Shown in pieces: positions 48,354 through 58,759 of a DNA stretch of 64,000 bases (within the stretch, counting starts at the first letter, position 1; each line of letters starts with the position of its first letter). A program made the translations under genes and the position numbers. The notes under the pieces were generated by a model. The model worked only from the letters and a program-made list of their open reading frames with translations. It had not been told where the DNA came from and did no database searches. The DNA comes from Planctobacterium marinum (GTDB lineage: Bacteria > Pseudomonadota > Gammaproteobacteria > Enterobacterales > Alteromonadaceae), in contig NZ_AP027272.1 of assembly GCF_036322805.1 (NCBI RefSeq), positions 3,410,001-3,474,000 on the forward strand. The letters are read 5' to 3'.

Positions 48354-49028
48354 ATGAGTGACTCATGGGACGATTATGCCGATGGTTGGGACAGTAATGA
48401 TGCGGTGATTCACTATGCCATTAAAGCGCATGAGGCTCTATTAGCAACAATGAGTCCGGCTGGAATGACTGTACTCGACTTCGGCTGCGGTACCGGGTTA
48501 TTAACGGAAAAGCTGGCATCCGTTGCAAGCTCGGTTGTGGCACTGGACACTTCCTCCAAAATGCTTTCAGTATTAAAGCAAAAAGCACTTAAAAACGTCA
48601 CCACTTTCCATGGAGAGTTGACTCAAACCACGCTTAAAACTGAGCCTTTGTTACAGCAAAAATTTGATTTGATTGTAGCTTCATCGGCCCTGGCATTCGT
48701 GCCGGATTATGTTGCTACTGTGAAGCTTCTGGCTTTACAACTCGCAGCAAACGGTACACTGGTGCAATGGGATTGGCTAAAAGCAGAAAGTGCTGAAGGC
48801 ATGGGCTTTTCTGAAGAACAAATAGACGTTGCCATGCAAAGTGCCGGATTGAAGGATATTCAAATTTCCGTGCCATTTTCCCTCAACAGTCCGCAGAGGG
48901 ATATGCCGGTAGTGATGGCTGTTGCTAAAAAAAATAATAATAGGTTGCTGAAAAAACACTATTGCGGCCCAATGCCTCGGCGGATAGCCGCAATAGCAAA
49001 CGAGCCTCAGCTTAGAACTGCGCCCTGA
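48354..49028 (+). CDS. Class I SAM-dependent methyltransferase with extended C-terminus
   Basis: 224 aa. Rossmann-fold motif I VLDFGCGTGLLTEKL and motif post-I VALDTSSKM are clear; substrate unknown. After residue 193 the frame runs through an A8 tract at 48927-48934; one extra A would end the protein at a TAA-TAA-TAG triplet. The extra ~30 residues overlap the end of the convergent gene and a hairpin at 48959-48996, so the extension looks recent or is a sequencing error. Confidence 0.85.
   Translation: MSDSWDDYADGWDSNDAVIHYAIKAHEALLATMSPAGMTVLDFGCGTGLLTEKLASVASSVVALDTSSKMLSVLKQKALKNVTTFHGELTQTTLKTEPLLQQKFDLIVASSALAFVPDYVATVKLLALQLAANGTLVQWDWLKAESAEGMGFSEEQIDVAMQSAGLKDIQISVPFSLNSPQRDMPVVMAVAKKNNNRLLKKHYCGPMPRRIAAIANEPQLRTAP
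48959..48996. terminator. Long hairpin between methyltransferase and barrel gene
   Basis: Ten-bp stem CTATTGCGGC/GCCGCAATAG with an 18-nt loop. It would sit in the intergenic gap if the methyltransferase ended at the A8 tract. No strong T run. Confidence 0.4.
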
Positions 49029-49812
49029 GATTGAGCGCAACGGTCGAATCAGGGGCTAAATCACTGTCGCTAACTGAAGCAGCAATGGCCCAATTTTGAG
49101 TAAAGTAATGCTGTGCACCTAGTTGCCAGGCATCCTCGTCACCGATATTGGCAAATACTGAGGTTCCCTCATTAAAGTACCATTCGGCCCCGACATCCCA
49201 ACTCTCTTCGCCTCCGTCATAGTCACTGTAATTGGCATTCAGTATCAAATACTGGCCGTTTTCCAGAGTACTAAAGTAGCTCATACCCAGGTTATGAAAA
49301 TCCGTATCGTCATTCGTTCGGTAACTAAAACCAAGGTAATCATTGTTGCCCAGATCATGTTCATAGTTGGCATCGAACATAACCACATTATCTGCCCCTT
49401 CAGCATCCATGACAGTTGCCGACACAGACCATCTTTCAGATGCTTGATATCCGAGGGTGCCCGAGTATATTTCGCGGTCGATGTCACCTGATAAGTCACT
49501 ACGACTATCAAAACGTGAATACCCTGCGCCCAAAAATACACCAGTATCGCTGTGCCATTGACCACCTACAGCTGTGTTTTTAACAAAGTTGGATTTGACA
49601 TATCCGGCGCTGATAAACGAATTGCTATTGATTAAGCTGAATTGGTCCAGTGGACCGCGGGTTTGTCTCCCTTGGAAATAATGGATAGCACTGATGCCAA
49701 TATCTTCAAAATCGTTATTGTCATTAGAATAGACATCAACAACCGTATTTACGGTTTGTGCACTGGCACCTGAAGCCAGTAACAGCGATAGCATCGTAAC
49801 TTTAAATTTCAT
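49012..49812 (-). CDS. Outer-membrane beta-barrel protein
   Basis: 266 aa from the ATG at 49812. Signal peptide ending SGASA. The mature part is a series of amphipathic strands with alternating aromatic residues and Asp/Gly/Asn turns and ends in an aromatic residue (LNLRAQF), the usual outer-membrane insertion signal. Resembles putative porins of Alteromonadales. The 50 codons upstream of 49812 are unlikely to be translated. Confidence 0.8.
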   Translation of the reverse strand: MKFKVTMLSLLLASGASAQTVNTVVDVYSNDNNDFEDIGISAIHYFQGRQTRGPLDQFSLINSNSFISAGYVKSNFVKNTAVGGQWHSDTGVFLGAGYSRFDSRSDLSGDIDREIYSGTLGYQASERWSVSATVMDAEGADNVVMFDANYEHDLGNNDYLGFSYRTNDDTDFHNLGMSYFSTLENGQYLILNANYSDYDGGEESWDVGAEWYFNEGTSVFANIGDEDAWQLGAQHYFTQNWAIAASVSDSDLAPDSTVALNLRAQF

Positions 49813-50033
49813 TAAAATCGTCCGTATTAATACATCATCCTCACCCTTTGAGGATTTCGGCGCGGAGTTTAACTCAGCTGTTTGTAAAACATTTCCAATT
49901 AGTTTTGCCAAATGTAAACAGCCCGAAATGGATAAAGAGTTTGCCGTCTGAATGAGCATCATTACTCCATATGTAATTGCCCCGAGACAGCTGAGGGTTA
50001 AGCTATTACTCTGAATTTGTGAGAGCCGAAATA

Positions 50034-50411
50034 ATGAAAATAGTATCTGTATGTTTGCTGCTGGTTGGGTTAATTCACCTGTTACCGTTACAAGGATTAT
50101 TTGGTGTAGAGCGCATTGCCGGGCTCTATGGTGTAGCGGTTAACGACAACAATATGGCTATCCTCTTGCTACACCGGGCAGTATTGTTTGGGATCTTGGG
50201 CGGCTTTTTTATTTTTAGTGCTTTTAAACCGGGATTACAGTTACTAGCCATCGTAGTGGGATTAATCAGTACGCTGAGCTTCATCCTCATCGCTCAGCTT
50301 TTTGCACCTGTGAATAGTGCCATAAACAAAGTGGTTATCGCTGACTGGATAGCGGTGGTGCTATTGCTGATTGCGACAACCCTAGTGTTAAAACAACGGC
50401 TAATTAAATGA
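50034..50411 (+). CDS. Small four-helix membrane protein
   Basis: 125 aa with four hydrophobic segments covering nearly the whole length (ILLLHRAVLFGILGGF in the middle). Similar proteins are often mis-annotated as phosphopantetheine adenylyltransferase; function unknown. Confidence 0.75.
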   Translation: MKIVSVCLLLVGLIHLLPLQGLFGVERIAGLYGVAVNDNNMAILLLHRAVLFGILGGFFIFSAFKPGLQLLAIVVGLISTLSFILIAQLFAPVNSAINKVVIADWIAVVLLLIATTLVLKQRLIK

Positions 50412-50524
50412 GCCCTTGCGGATTAAAGACATTGCGACACACTTCTCAATAACAGCACTTAACATTGACAGTTTTATCAGCTCAGTTCACTCTGGTAGAG
50501 AATATTTAGTAAAAAGAGTGAGTT

Positions 50525-50716
50525 ATGAACAACAAAGTTATTGGAATTGCCATGATTGTTATTGGAGTCGCTCTGGGCGTGTGGGGTTACGATATCTATG
50601 ATTCCGCCAGTGCTCAAATTTCTCGTACCTTTAGCGGTGACACACCTATCGAAGCGTGGGTCGGTATGGTAGGCGGAGCCATTTTGATTCTGGTGGGTAT
50701 ACTGCGTCTCAAATAA
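50525..50716 (+). CDS. DUF3185-family small membrane protein
   Basis: 63 aa, two helices separated by a polar loop (YDIYDSASAQISRTFSGDTP) characteristic of DUF3185. Function unknown. Confidence 0.85.
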   Translation: MNNKVIGIAMIVIGVALGVWGYDIYDSASAQISRTFSGDTPIEAWVGMVGGAILILVGILRLK

Positions 50717-50892
50717 AAAGCCATTTTATATCGAAATTGTGAAGCAGCTAACATTATCGCATCTAGCGGTAAAAGCTGGTTGCGATAAACTGTATACATT
50801 GTCTCAGACAACAGGAATTACCAAAAAGGAAAGCGAAGGAGCGCTTATCGCATGGACGCGAACGATTCTCTCCTCTATCGATTTATCACCTT

Positions 50893-51138
50893 CTAAACTA
50901 AACTCACCTGCTTAAATCGGGCACCAGGCGTTAACACTTCAATTAACTTAATTTGTTCCACCAGCACAGCTTCGATTCCTGATTTAGATTCGAGAGTTAA
51001 AACTTCCTGGCGTTCAGCATTTAACCCGACGTCTAGTGCTTTACCATCGATATCAGTATCATTTTTTAAGGTGATTGAAACCTCATAGTGAAACATACAA
51101 ATGATTTCGAGGTAGTCGTGCAAATCACAACTTAGCAT
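50893..51138 (-). CDS. rof: Rof-like Rho-binding antiterminator
   Basis: 81 aa. LSCDLHDYLEIICMFHYEV, then VSITLKNDTDIDGKALDVG, and LIEVLTPGARF fit the Rof (YaeO) family, a small Sm-like barrel that inhibits Rho-dependent termination. ATG with ggaga upstream (minus strand). Alone, between unrelated genes. Confidence 0.8.
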   Translation of the reverse strand: MLSCDLHDYLEIICMFHYEVSITLKNDTDIDGKALDVGLNAERQEVLTLESKSGIEAVLVEQIKLIEVLTPGARFKQVSLV

Positions 51139-51311
51139 GATGCTCTCCGGTTAATGAACAGAGGATACAGACCAGACCAGACCTGAGCCTGATCTATTTC
51201 TGCACCTACACGAAAAGTTTCCCCTGCCAATTCTTTAATCCAGACAAAGATTGTTCCCGTTTAATAAATCAGGCTAACATAAGGGAAACATGTTTTAATG
51301 AGTAAAAAACT

Positions 51312-52481
51312 GTGCGATTAGTGGTGATCCTGTTAAGTGGTTTGCTGGCGCTTTCGGTGGCGCTTAATGTGTATTTTTACGCGCAAATAACTATAGATGG
51401 CTTTGCCACAGAACAGGAAGATGTGAGCACTGAAAAATCCCGGCTCGCTTCTCCGGTATCCAGGGTAACCACCATTAATGCCCCCTCACCTATTGAGATC
51501 GCTTTTAGTGAGTTCGATTTTGATACCGTACTCAGCCTATATGAACAACAACTGCAAGCCTCACCTGAGCAAGCCGAGCAGAACCGAAAGTACTGGTTTG
51601 AGCGTATCTATTCCGCCATTAATCATGCCAAAAGCAGCCAAACTACGCATCCCTTTGGCGGCTTTATAACTGACTATTTAAAGCTGTGGCCTTACGACAG
51701 TGAGTTCCTTTATCTGGAGATACTCAACGAACAAAGTGATAACGATCCTTTGGAATTGTTAGTTTCTTTGTACAACCTTCAACAGGCGGAGATAAGCGAA
51801 AATTTGGAAGTACTGCTGCAACGAAAAACCAAACAAGAGTTTGATTTTATGGTGCAGCAATTAACTCAGTTAGGGGCCTGGGATGTTTTGGCTACATCGC
51901 TGGAAACCTTAATGCCCTATGATCAAGGTAATCGCGAGCTATTGGTTAATCTGGCTTATGCCTATTCACAATCAGGTCAGTTTGGGCTGATGGAAAGCAT
52001 TATCGCCTATTTACCGCAAAACGATGCCGAAATCGCGCGCTTGCGAGAGTTCAGAGATAAACAATTGGCAAAAGAAGAAGTCACCAGTACTAAAGACAGT
52101 GGTATTCCGCTGGACAGAATTGGGGATCAATTTCTGGTTTCCACCCTTATCCAGGAACGCTTTGAGGCCTTGCTGATGATCGATACGGGCGCTTCCACCA
52201 CGGTTATCAGCAGCGAACTGTTTCGCTCTATCCGACGTAATGTGGACACCGAATATCTGGGTCGATATAGCATTAATACCGCCAGTGGCAGAGTGCGCGC
52301 GCCTATTTACCGCTTTAAAAGTTTGAGTGTGCAAGGCTATCGAGTGAATGATATCGCCATAGTGGTTTTACCCTTAGATGAATTACAAGCCGATGGCTTA
52401 TTGGGCATGAATTTTTTGCGAGCATTTCGCTTTTTGATTGACCAAGACAGCGGCAGTTTGCACCTGTTCACTCGTGCTTAA
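51312..52481 (+). CDS. Membrane-anchored retropepsin-like aspartic protease
   Basis: 389 aa from a GTG start. N-terminal signal anchor (about residues 2-24), a helical repeat region (residues 60-240, TPR-like), then a clan AA aspartic protease domain with the catalytic LLMIDTGASTTVIS and the later ADGLLGMNFLRAF. Bacterial members are thought to act as dimers in the periplasm; substrate unknown. Overlaps the convergent MFS gene by 4 bp. Confidence 0.85.
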   Translation: MRLVVILLSGLLALSVALNVYFYAQITIDGFATEQEDVSTEKSRLASPVSRVTTINAPSPIEIAFSEFDFDTVLSLYEQQLQASPEQAEQNRKYWFERIYSAINHAKSSQTTHPFGGFITDYLKLWPYDSEFLYLEILNEQSDNDPLELLVSLYNLQQAEISENLEVLLQRKTKQEFDFMVQQLTQLGAWDVLATSLETLMPYDQGNRELLVNLAYAYSQSGQFGLMESIIAYLPQNDAEIARLREFRDKQLAKEEVTSTKDSGIPLDRIGDQFLVSTLIQERFEALLMIDTGASTTVISSELFRSIRRNVDTEYLGRYSINTASGRVRAPIYRFKSLSVQGYRVNDIAIVVLPLDELQADGLLGMNFLRAFRFLIDQDSGSLHLFTRA

Positions 52482-53674
52482 ACCGCCTTGCGCATATCGG
52501 CAGATTTGACCAGCGCCATCATTAGGGCACCTGTAAGGGAAGCCCCTGCTGCGATTAAAAAGGTAAGTTGAGCGCCTTCACCTTGTTGCCATAAATGCCC
52601 TGACAGATAGCTTCCTAGTGAACCACCAAGGCCAAAAGACACACTGACATAAATCGCCTGGCCGCGACTTTTTTGATTATCACCAAAATGAAAATGGATG
52701 AACTGCATGGCCGCCGCATGGGCTAAACCAAAACTGAAAGCGTGGATGCACTGACTTAACAACAGTATCAGCGGTTGATGGGCAAATTCCGCCAATGCTG
52801 CCCAGCGCAAAGCGGTCAATACCAGACACAATATCAAAGTGTATTTAACTCCCATGCGATTGATCATCTTACCCGCCAGTAAAAAGATGATCACTTCTGC
52901 CGCTACACCGAGTGACACCAGCCAACCAATTTCCTGGGCATCGTAGCCAATATCACGCATATAAAGCGCGAAAAAGCCGTAGTATGGAGCAAAGCTCAAT
53001 TGCAACAAGACAGAGGCTAACATAAACAGTACAAAGGCCGGATGTGTCGCCACCTGCCAGATGGATTTCTGCTGCTGGGCCGTCGCTTGGCTTTTACTGG
53101 CATCCTTGAGCAACAAACTCATTAGCAGTAAACCCGACAGAATGATGGTATTGAGTAACAGGATACTTTCGGAGCCGCGGGCATCCACCAGGATACCCGC
53201 CACGATAGAGGCCACAATAAAGCCAACACTACCCCACAGCCGAATATTGCTATAAGTTTTAGCGTCACCGTCAACAGAGTTTAAGGTAATGGTTTCCATT
53301 TGCGGTGCAATGGCTGTCCAAAACATCATCACCAGACCAAATGCCAGGCTTATGCCCCAAAATCCTTGCACCTCAAACAACAGCAAATAGCTTAACAAGG
53401 TGATCACGCAACCTGCCTGCATTACCCTGAGAGTTTTACCAGACTTGTCCGCTATGACAGCCCACAGATTGGGGCCAAGAATGCGTACAAAGGTGATCAC
53501 GGCTATGAGCTCACCTATTTGCTGCGAACTGAAACCGCGACCATCAAGGAAAACCCCAAGAAACGGAACAGTGACACCAAAATAGCCAAAATAAAAGAAA
53601 TAGGTGAGCGCCAGCAGGACCAGACTCTGTCCTGCTGTTTTTACTGTCTCAGAAGAAGGAGAGGAATTATTCAG
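52478..53674 (-). CDS. MFS transporter (HcaT/phenylpropionate-like), CTG start
   Basis: About 398 aa, 12 helices, with the MFS motif-A-like loop [17 protein letters not shown] after helix 2. The first two helices ([18 protein letters not shown] and following) are encoded upstream of the first standard start codon (GTG at 53500), and no ATG/GTG/TTG occurs upstream before a stop. A CTG at 53674 with GGAAG 5 nt before it, overlapping the aroC stop, is the best start. Substrate unknown. Confidence 0.85.
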   Translation of the reverse strand: MNNSSPSSETVKTAGQSLVLLALTYFFYFGYFGVTVPFLGVFLDGRGFSSQQIGELIAVITFVRILGPNLWAVIADKSGKTLRVMQAGCVITLLSYLLLFEVQGFWGISLAFGLVMMFWTAIAPQMETITLNSVDGDAKTYSNIRLWGSVGFIVASIVAGILVDARGSESILLLNTIILSGLLLMSLLLKDASKSQATAQQQKSIWQVATHPAFVLFMLASVLLQLSFAPYYGFFALYMRDIGYDAQEIGWLVSLGVAAEVIIFLLAGKMINRMGVKYTLILCLVLTALRWAALAEFAHQPLILLLSQCIHAFSFGLAHAAAMQFIHFHFGDNQKSRGQAIYVSVSFGLGGSLGSYLSGHLWQQGEGAQLTFLIAAGASLTGALMMALVKSADMRKAV

Positions 53675-54785
53675 TGATACTTCCAGGTGAAACTTTTCCT
53701 GGTATCACAGGAGTTTCACAGGCCACGTGAGCATTTTGCGCCCGATGACGCAGCAGCTGGTCCATGATCACTAAGGCCAACATGGCCTCGGCAATAGGCA
53801 CAGCACGAATACCAACACAGGGATCGTGACGCCCCTTGGTAATGATCTCCGCCGATTCGCCGCGCACATCGATGGTTTCACCTGGCACACTGATACTGGA
53901 TGTCGGTTTTAGCGCCATATGGGCCACAATATCCTGGCCGGTAGTAATGCCGCCAAGTACCCCACCAGAACGATTAGATGTAAAGCCTTTCGGCGTTAAC
54001 GAGTCTCGATGCTCACTGCCTTTTTGGGTAACCACATCAAAGCCATCACCAATCTCTACGCCTTTCACCGCGTTGATACCCATCAACGCGTGTGCAATTT
54101 CAGCATCGATGCGGTCAAACACCGGCTCGCCCAAGCCAACCGGCATATTAGTGGCAACAACAGATACCTTAGCACCAATTGAATCCCCCTCTTTTTTCAG
54201 GTCCCGCATATAACTATCCAGCGCCTCTAGCTTGCTGACATCGGGACAAAAGAAGGGATTATCATTGATAATGGTGCGGTCTACCGATTCGATTTTTACT
54301 GGTCCCAATTGCGATAGATAACCAAAAATTTCAATATTGTGTACCCGCTTAAGATACTTCTTAGCGATACCACCCGCAGCCACCCTGACCGCAGTTTCTC
54401 TTGCTGAAGAGCGACCGCCACCGCGATAATCTCTGGCACCGTATTTTTGCTGATAGGTATAATCAGCATGACCAGGTCGAAAAATGTCCTTTATTTTTGA
54501 ATAATCTTTGGAGCGCTGATCGGTATTTTTGATTAATAAACCAATAGAGGTTCCGGTAGTTTTACCTTCGAAAACCCCTGATAGAATCTGCACTTCGTCC
54601 TCTTCCCGACGCGCGGTGGTATAGCGAGAGGTACCGGGTTTACGACGGTCTAGATCTGGCTGTAAATCAGCTTCGCTCAGTTCCAGCCCCGGCGGGCAAC
54701 CATCAACAACACCACCAATGGCAATACCATGGCTCTCACCAAAGGTACTTACCGAAAACAATTTTCCAAAGGTATTTCCCGACAT
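53667..54785 (-). CDS. aroC: Chorismate synthase
   Basis: 372 aa. Last step of the shikimate pathway, FMN-dependent. Seen: [18 protein letters not shown] (motif 1), [21 protein letters not shown] (motif 2) and RSGGVLGGI. Complete and of usual length. Starts on the last base of prmB. Confidence 0.98.
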   Translation of the reverse strand: MSGNTFGKLFSVSTFGESHGIAIGGVVDGCPPGLELSEADLQPDLDRRKPGTSRYTTARREEDEVQILSGVFEGKTTGTSIGLLIKNTDQRSKDYSKIKDIFRPGHADYTYQQKYGARDYRGGGRSSARETAVRVAAGGIAKKYLKRVHNIEIFGYLSQLGPVKIESVDRTIINDNPFFCPDVSKLEALDSYMRDLKKEGDSIGAKVSVVATNMPVGLGEPVFDRIDAEIAHALMGINAVKGVEIGDGFDVVTQKGSEHRDSLTPKGFTSNRSGGVLGGITTGQDIVAHMALKPTSSISVPGETIDVRGESAEIITKGRHDPCVGIRAVPIAEAMLALVIMDQLLRHRAQNAHVACETPVIPGKVSPGSITE

Positions 54786-55729
54786 TATGAGTTCTTTTCT
54801 CCGTTGTTCCAGGCTACTAATTCTGCTTTATTAATGGCAAATATGCCGTCACCGCCTAATTCCAGATTTACCCAGTGCAGTGGCAATTCTGGATAAGCTG
54901 CAGGAATATGTACCAGAGAATTACCTACTTCGACAAATAACCAACCGTTATGACTTAGGTGTTGTGCTGCATTTTTGAGAATGTTATCCACTAAATCCAG
55001 ACCATAGTTACCCGCTGCCAGCCCCAGTTCCGGCTCGTGATGAAACTCTTGGGGTAAGTCCGACATATCCTCAGCATCCACGTAAGGCGGATTGCAGATG
55101 ATCAAATCGTAGGTCTGCCCTTGCAAGTTGCTGAACAGATCCGACTGGATGGGAAACACCCTTGCACTGAGTTGGTGTTCCTGGATATTGATCTCCGCCA
55201 CCTGTAGTGCATCATCACTGATATCTACGGCATCGACACTAGACTCAGGGAAGGCATAAGCGGCAGCAATGGCAATACAGGCACTGCCCGTACACATATC
55301 TAAAATTTGCTGAGGTGGTGCCTCCAGCCATGAGCTAAAACCATTAGCAAGCAATTCCGCGAAAGGAGAACGTGGCACCAGCACACGCTCGTCCACATAA
55401 AAAGGTAATCCCGCAAACCAGGCCTGGTTAGTCAGATAAGCCAAAGGAACGCGTTTCTCAACTCGCAATTGCACCAGCTCTAAAACTTGTTGCTTTTCAC
55501 TTTGGGTTAAACGCGCTTTGAGGAAATCTTCATGCACCGGCTGAGGTAACTGAAGTACTTGTGCGATCAGGCTCAGCGCCTCATCCCAGGCGTTATCGGT
55601 ACCATGGCCAAAGTATAAATTTGCCAGATTGAACTGCGTCATGGTCCAACGGGCCAGATCCAGCACGCTTCGCAGATCGTTTTTGACCTCATTCTTATGT
55701 TGCTCGGTAAGTTGGTAGTCGCCGGACAC
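54785..55729 (-). CDS. prmB: Ribosomal protein L3 glutamine methyltransferase
   Basis: 314 aa from a GTG (GGAGAG upstream). The HemK-type catalytic motif [13 protein letters not shown], and the SAM-binding [13 protein letters not shown], are intact. Gene order prmB-aroC with divergent smrB is common in gammaproteobacteria. Confidence 0.95.
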   Translation of the reverse strand: MSGDYQLTEQHKNEVKNDLRSVLDLARWTMTQFNLANLYFGHGTDNAWDEALSLIAQVLQLPQPVHEDFLKARLTQSEKQQVLELVQLRVEKRVPLAYLTNQAWFAGLPFYVDERVLVPRSPFAELLANGFSSWLEAPPQQILDMCTGSACIAIAAAYAFPESSVDAVDISDDALQVAEINIQEHQLSARVFPIQSDLFSNLQGQTYDLIICNPPYVDAEDMSDLPQEFHHEPELGLAAGNYGLDLVDNILKNAAQHLSHNGWLFVEVGNSLVHIPAAYPELPLHWVNLELGGDGIFAINKAELVAWNNGEKNS

Positions 55730-55868
55730 GTTTGCTCTCCATTGGCATTGTAAAAGCCGCAGTTTACCTTATTTTGAGTAATAACTGGAATGCGCTTGTG
55801 GGTAAAAACAAGATTAAACCCCACCGTTTTGCTAAACTGCTTCGATTGATGAACTAACAGCCGATACC

Positions 55869-56453
55869 ATGCACAGAAAAGCCCCCGGGCAGGAATTCTC
55901 AGAAGACGACGACCTGCAGCTATTTCAACAAGCCGTGCGTGGTGTTAAACCTTTGTCTCAAGACAAGGTTGTCCACCCAACAAGGCCCGTGAAACAAGCC
56001 CGAAGTCACAGTGAAAAAAATCGTCGCAGCGCTCAAGAGCAGCGAAGAATGCGAGCCAGTTTTCAGTTTTCTGATGGTTATGAGGCCTGGTTCGATCCCA
56101 ATCAGCCAGTGAAATTTTCTCGTTCTAAAACCCTGTCAGGGGAAGTAAAGCGGCTGCGCCGTGGCGAGTATCCCCCCGATTTGACCCTGGATCTGCATGG
56201 TTACAATCGCGAGGATGCCAAATGGGATATTGCGGAATTTATTCATACCGCTAAAAAATATCATCACTACTGTGTGTGTATTGTGCATGGCATTGGTAGT
56301 CGGATCCTGAAACAGCAAATACCCAACTGGCTGGTGCAACATCCGGATGTTTTGGGCTTTCACGAAGCGCCACTGGAATGGGGTGGCAAAGGTGCGCTAC
56401 TGATCTTATTGGATGTGCAAGACCAGGAATCGGGCGAATGGCGGCATCGCTAA
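55869..56453 (+). CDS. smrB: SmrB-type ribosome rescue endonuclease
   Basis: 194 aa. A basic, charged N-terminal region is followed by the Smr domain with LDLHGYNRED and VHGIGSRILKQQIPNWL. In E. coli SmrB cleaves mRNA between collided ribosomes. Divergent from prmB as in E. coli. Confidence 0.95.
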   Translation: MHRKAPGQEFSEDDDLQLFQQAVRGVKPLSQDKVVHPTRPVKQARSHSEKNRRSAQEQRRMRASFQFSDGYEAWFDPNQPVKFSRSKTLSGEVKRLRRGEYPPDLTLDLHGYNREDAKWDIAEFIHTAKKYHHYCVCIVHGIGSRILKQQIPNWLVQHPDVLGFHEAPLEWGGKGALLILLDVQDQESGEWRHR

Positions 56454-56466
56454 GCCTGCCAAACCA

Positions 56467-57981
56467 CTAGTCTGAAGCTTCCTCACTCACGTCGGCAAGC
56501 GGTAATACCAAGGTAAACACCGACCCTTTACCCGGCTCAGACTCCACCAGAATGTCGCCACCGTGGGCCTCGATAATCCCGTGGGACACACTTAATCCCA
56601 AACCAGTGCCCACACCGATGTCTTTAGTGGTAAAAAACGGGGTGAACAGGCGATTCAGGGTGGTTTCGTCCATGCCACAACCGTTGTCAGCAACCGCGAC
56701 ATTTAAATGGTTATCACTTTCTCGTACCGACACCGTGATCTTGCCGTTTTCTTCTGTGGCATGGGCGGCATTAACCAACAAATTGATCAACACCTGCTGC
56801 AGCTGGCTGGCATTGCCGTTCACCGGCGGTATTTGTTCCGGCAGTTGTAACAGTAATTGCCGATCATTTTTTAGTACATTGCCAGCCACTTTTCTCGCTT
56901 TAGAGATACAGTCGGCAATATCGACATTTTGATGTTCTGCATCACCACTGTGGGAAAAGTTCTTCAGGCTGTTAACAATATCGGCTACCTTCTCGGCACC
57001 ATCTTCGTTGTCTTTTACCAGCGACTCAATATCTTCCATCAAAAACTCGATGTCATGCTCATCACATAGTTTGCTGAGGACGGCGCTGTCCAGTTGTTGG
57101 TTTTCAGATGCTTGTTGCTTAAGATCAGTAAGGAAGCTTTTTAGATCGTTGATGTAATCCTGCATCACGCGATGATTGGACAATATAAAGCCGATAGGAT
57201 TATTTATCTCGTGAGCAACGCCTGCTGATAGCTGTCCGAGTGAGGCCATTTTTTCTGAATGCACCAGTTGGGTTTGGGCGGTTTCAAGACGGGTAATCGC
57301 TTTGCTCAACTGGCGGTTTTTTTGCTCCAGTTTGCGTTCATCCACGCGACGTAAAATCCCAGCTCGAATATGGCTTTTGGCCGTATCAAGCACGTACAGA
57401 GTTTCTTCGTCTAACATTTCCTGGTCGAGCACAAACACCAGCCAGCCCACTTTGTCCTGAATCAGTTCAAAATTCAGTGCCACCAGCCATTGTCCATCAA
57501 TGTCGAATTTCGCCAGTCCAACAGGTGCATCGCGCATATACCAGTTATCCAGAATCTCATCCGACTCAGGCAATGCCTTGAGGATAACTGAATACAGCTC
57601 AGGTACTTCGCGCCAGTCGTTTTCACCGTACCACACGACCGCATTTTTGCTGGTGCGCACTTCCCCTCTGTCAGAAACAAAATAGGTAGCACACACAGCA
57701 TTGGCAAATTTCGCGGTTAAATCGGCAGTGCTGTGCAGAAGCTCAGTGAGATCCTGATCTGATGCCACGCTGGCAGAGGCTTTAGCCAGGTATTCCAGCT
57801 CTCGCTGACGTTTATGACTGTTGTTTAAGGAGCGTTGCAGAGCTTGATTGGAATAATAGATTTGCCTGGAGTAGTCCTCCAGTTGTTTTTCCGCCGTTTT
57901 GCGGGCGTTGCGCTCGCGTTCAACTTTGCGTTGTAACACAGCGATTCTTTTTTCCAGTTCCTGACTCAAAGCAAACGCCAC
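56467..57981 (-). CDS. Orphan sensor histidine kinase
   Basis: 504 aa, cytoplasmic by sequence (no membrane segment). An N-terminal coiled coil (1-45), a GAF-like sensor region (about 65-215), HisKA with the phospho-acceptor in LSAGVAHEINNPIGF, then HATPase with NAAHAT, VADNGCGMD and FFTTKDIGVGTGLGLSVS. No response regulator is adjacent. Confidence 0.93.
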   Translation of the reverse strand: MAFALSQELEKRIAVLQRKVERERNARKTAEKQLEDYSRQIYYSNQALQRSLNNSHKRQRELEYLAKASASVASDQDLTELLHSTADLTAKFANAVCATYFVSDRGEVRTSKNAVVWYGENDWREVPELYSVILKALPESDEILDNWYMRDAPVGLAKFDIDGQWLVALNFELIQDKVGWLVFVLDQEMLDEETLYVLDTAKSHIRAGILRRVDERKLEQKNRQLSKAITRLETAQTQLVHSEKMASLGQLSAGVAHEINNPIGFILSNHRVMQDYINDLKSFLTDLKQQASENQQLDSAVLSKLCDEHDIEFLMEDIESLVKDNEDGAEKVADIVNSLKNFSHSGDAEHQNVDIADCISKARKVAGNVLKNDRQLLLQLPEQIPPVNGNASQLQQVLINLLVNAAHATEENGKITVSVRESDNHLNVAVADNGCGMDETTLNRLFTPFFTTKDIGVGTGLGLSVSHGIIEAHGGDILVESEPGKGSVFTLVLPLADVSEEASD

Positions 57982-58060
57982 TTAATAAGATAGGTTAATA
58001 AAATACTAATACAGCTAAGAGAAAAGTCACCTGGACATTAGTCGAAATAGCTATACGGCA

Positions 58061-58702
58061 TTAAAAAATCCCAAAAAACCACCCGCTCTTCAGATCCTCT
58101 TCGCAAGTTTTGAGCTGTTTTGCATAGGTTAATGAGCGAGCCTTCACTTTTTTAGATACCGCGATTAACCATTGCTTCTTGAGGTAAGTTTTGCGTTTAT
58201 AACCACCCCAACCTTCGTGATAATTGAGGTATTGAGCATATGCATCCCACTTGGAAATACCGTTAATTTTATACGTCTTGCTAATAAACCATCCCATAAA
58301 ATCGATGGCATCTTCAAAATCATCTCGGTCGGCACCTGAGTTCCCGGTTTCGCGGACATAATCAGCCCATGTTGGGGTTTTGGCCTGAGAGTAACCATAA
58401 GCCGAACTGACTCGTCCCCAAGGTATCAAGCCAAAGAAAATATAGTCTCTGGGGGGCCGGGCATCGTCTCGAAAGGAACTTTCCTGATACATCATCGCCA
58501 TGGGCACATGAATGGGTACGCCCCATTTGTCGCGCATATCTGCAGCGGCATCATACCAATCATCTTTCTCTTCAAAAATCTCACACAGATTGTGTTTATT
58601 TTTTGGTGGAGTGGTACTGCAGGAGGCTGAAAACAGTGAAATAAAAGCCACAATAAAAATAATTTTAATTTTTTTTGTATGATTCCGGAACTTTTTGCGC
58701 AC
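58061..58702 (-). CDS. SLT-domain lytic transglycosylase lipoprotein
   Basis: 213 aa. Lipobox FSASC (Cys28). The catalytic Glu lies in MMYQESSFR and the family motif AYGYSQAKTPTW follows; a late YLNYHEGWGGY completes the fold. Cleaves peptidoglycan strands without water. Strong SD region not obvious. Confidence 0.85.
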   Translation of the reverse strand: MRKKFRNHTKKIKIIFIVAFISLFSASCSTTPPKNKHNLCEIFEEKDDWYDAAADMRDKWGVPIHVPMAMMYQESSFRDDARPPRDYIFFGLIPWGRVSSAYGYSQAKTPTWADYVRETGNSGADRDDFEDAIDFMGWFISKTYKINGISKWDAYAQYLNYHEGWGGYKRKTYLKKQWLIAVSKKVKARSLTYAKQLKTCEEDLKSGWFFGIF

Positions 58703-58759
58703 TGATGACGTCCTAATTCATGTGTGTTCTAGTTATTGTGTTTTCCCTGGAAGTAACTT

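Noticed and set aside
48959-48996. attC-like hairpin downstream of the integron
   Set aside because: The stem is a simple perfect repeat without GTTRRRY or RYYYAAC cores.
50739-50915. 58-aa plus-strand frame starting with GTG
   Set aside because: No ribosome binding site or recognisable feature, and it runs into the 3' end of the better supported rof gene.
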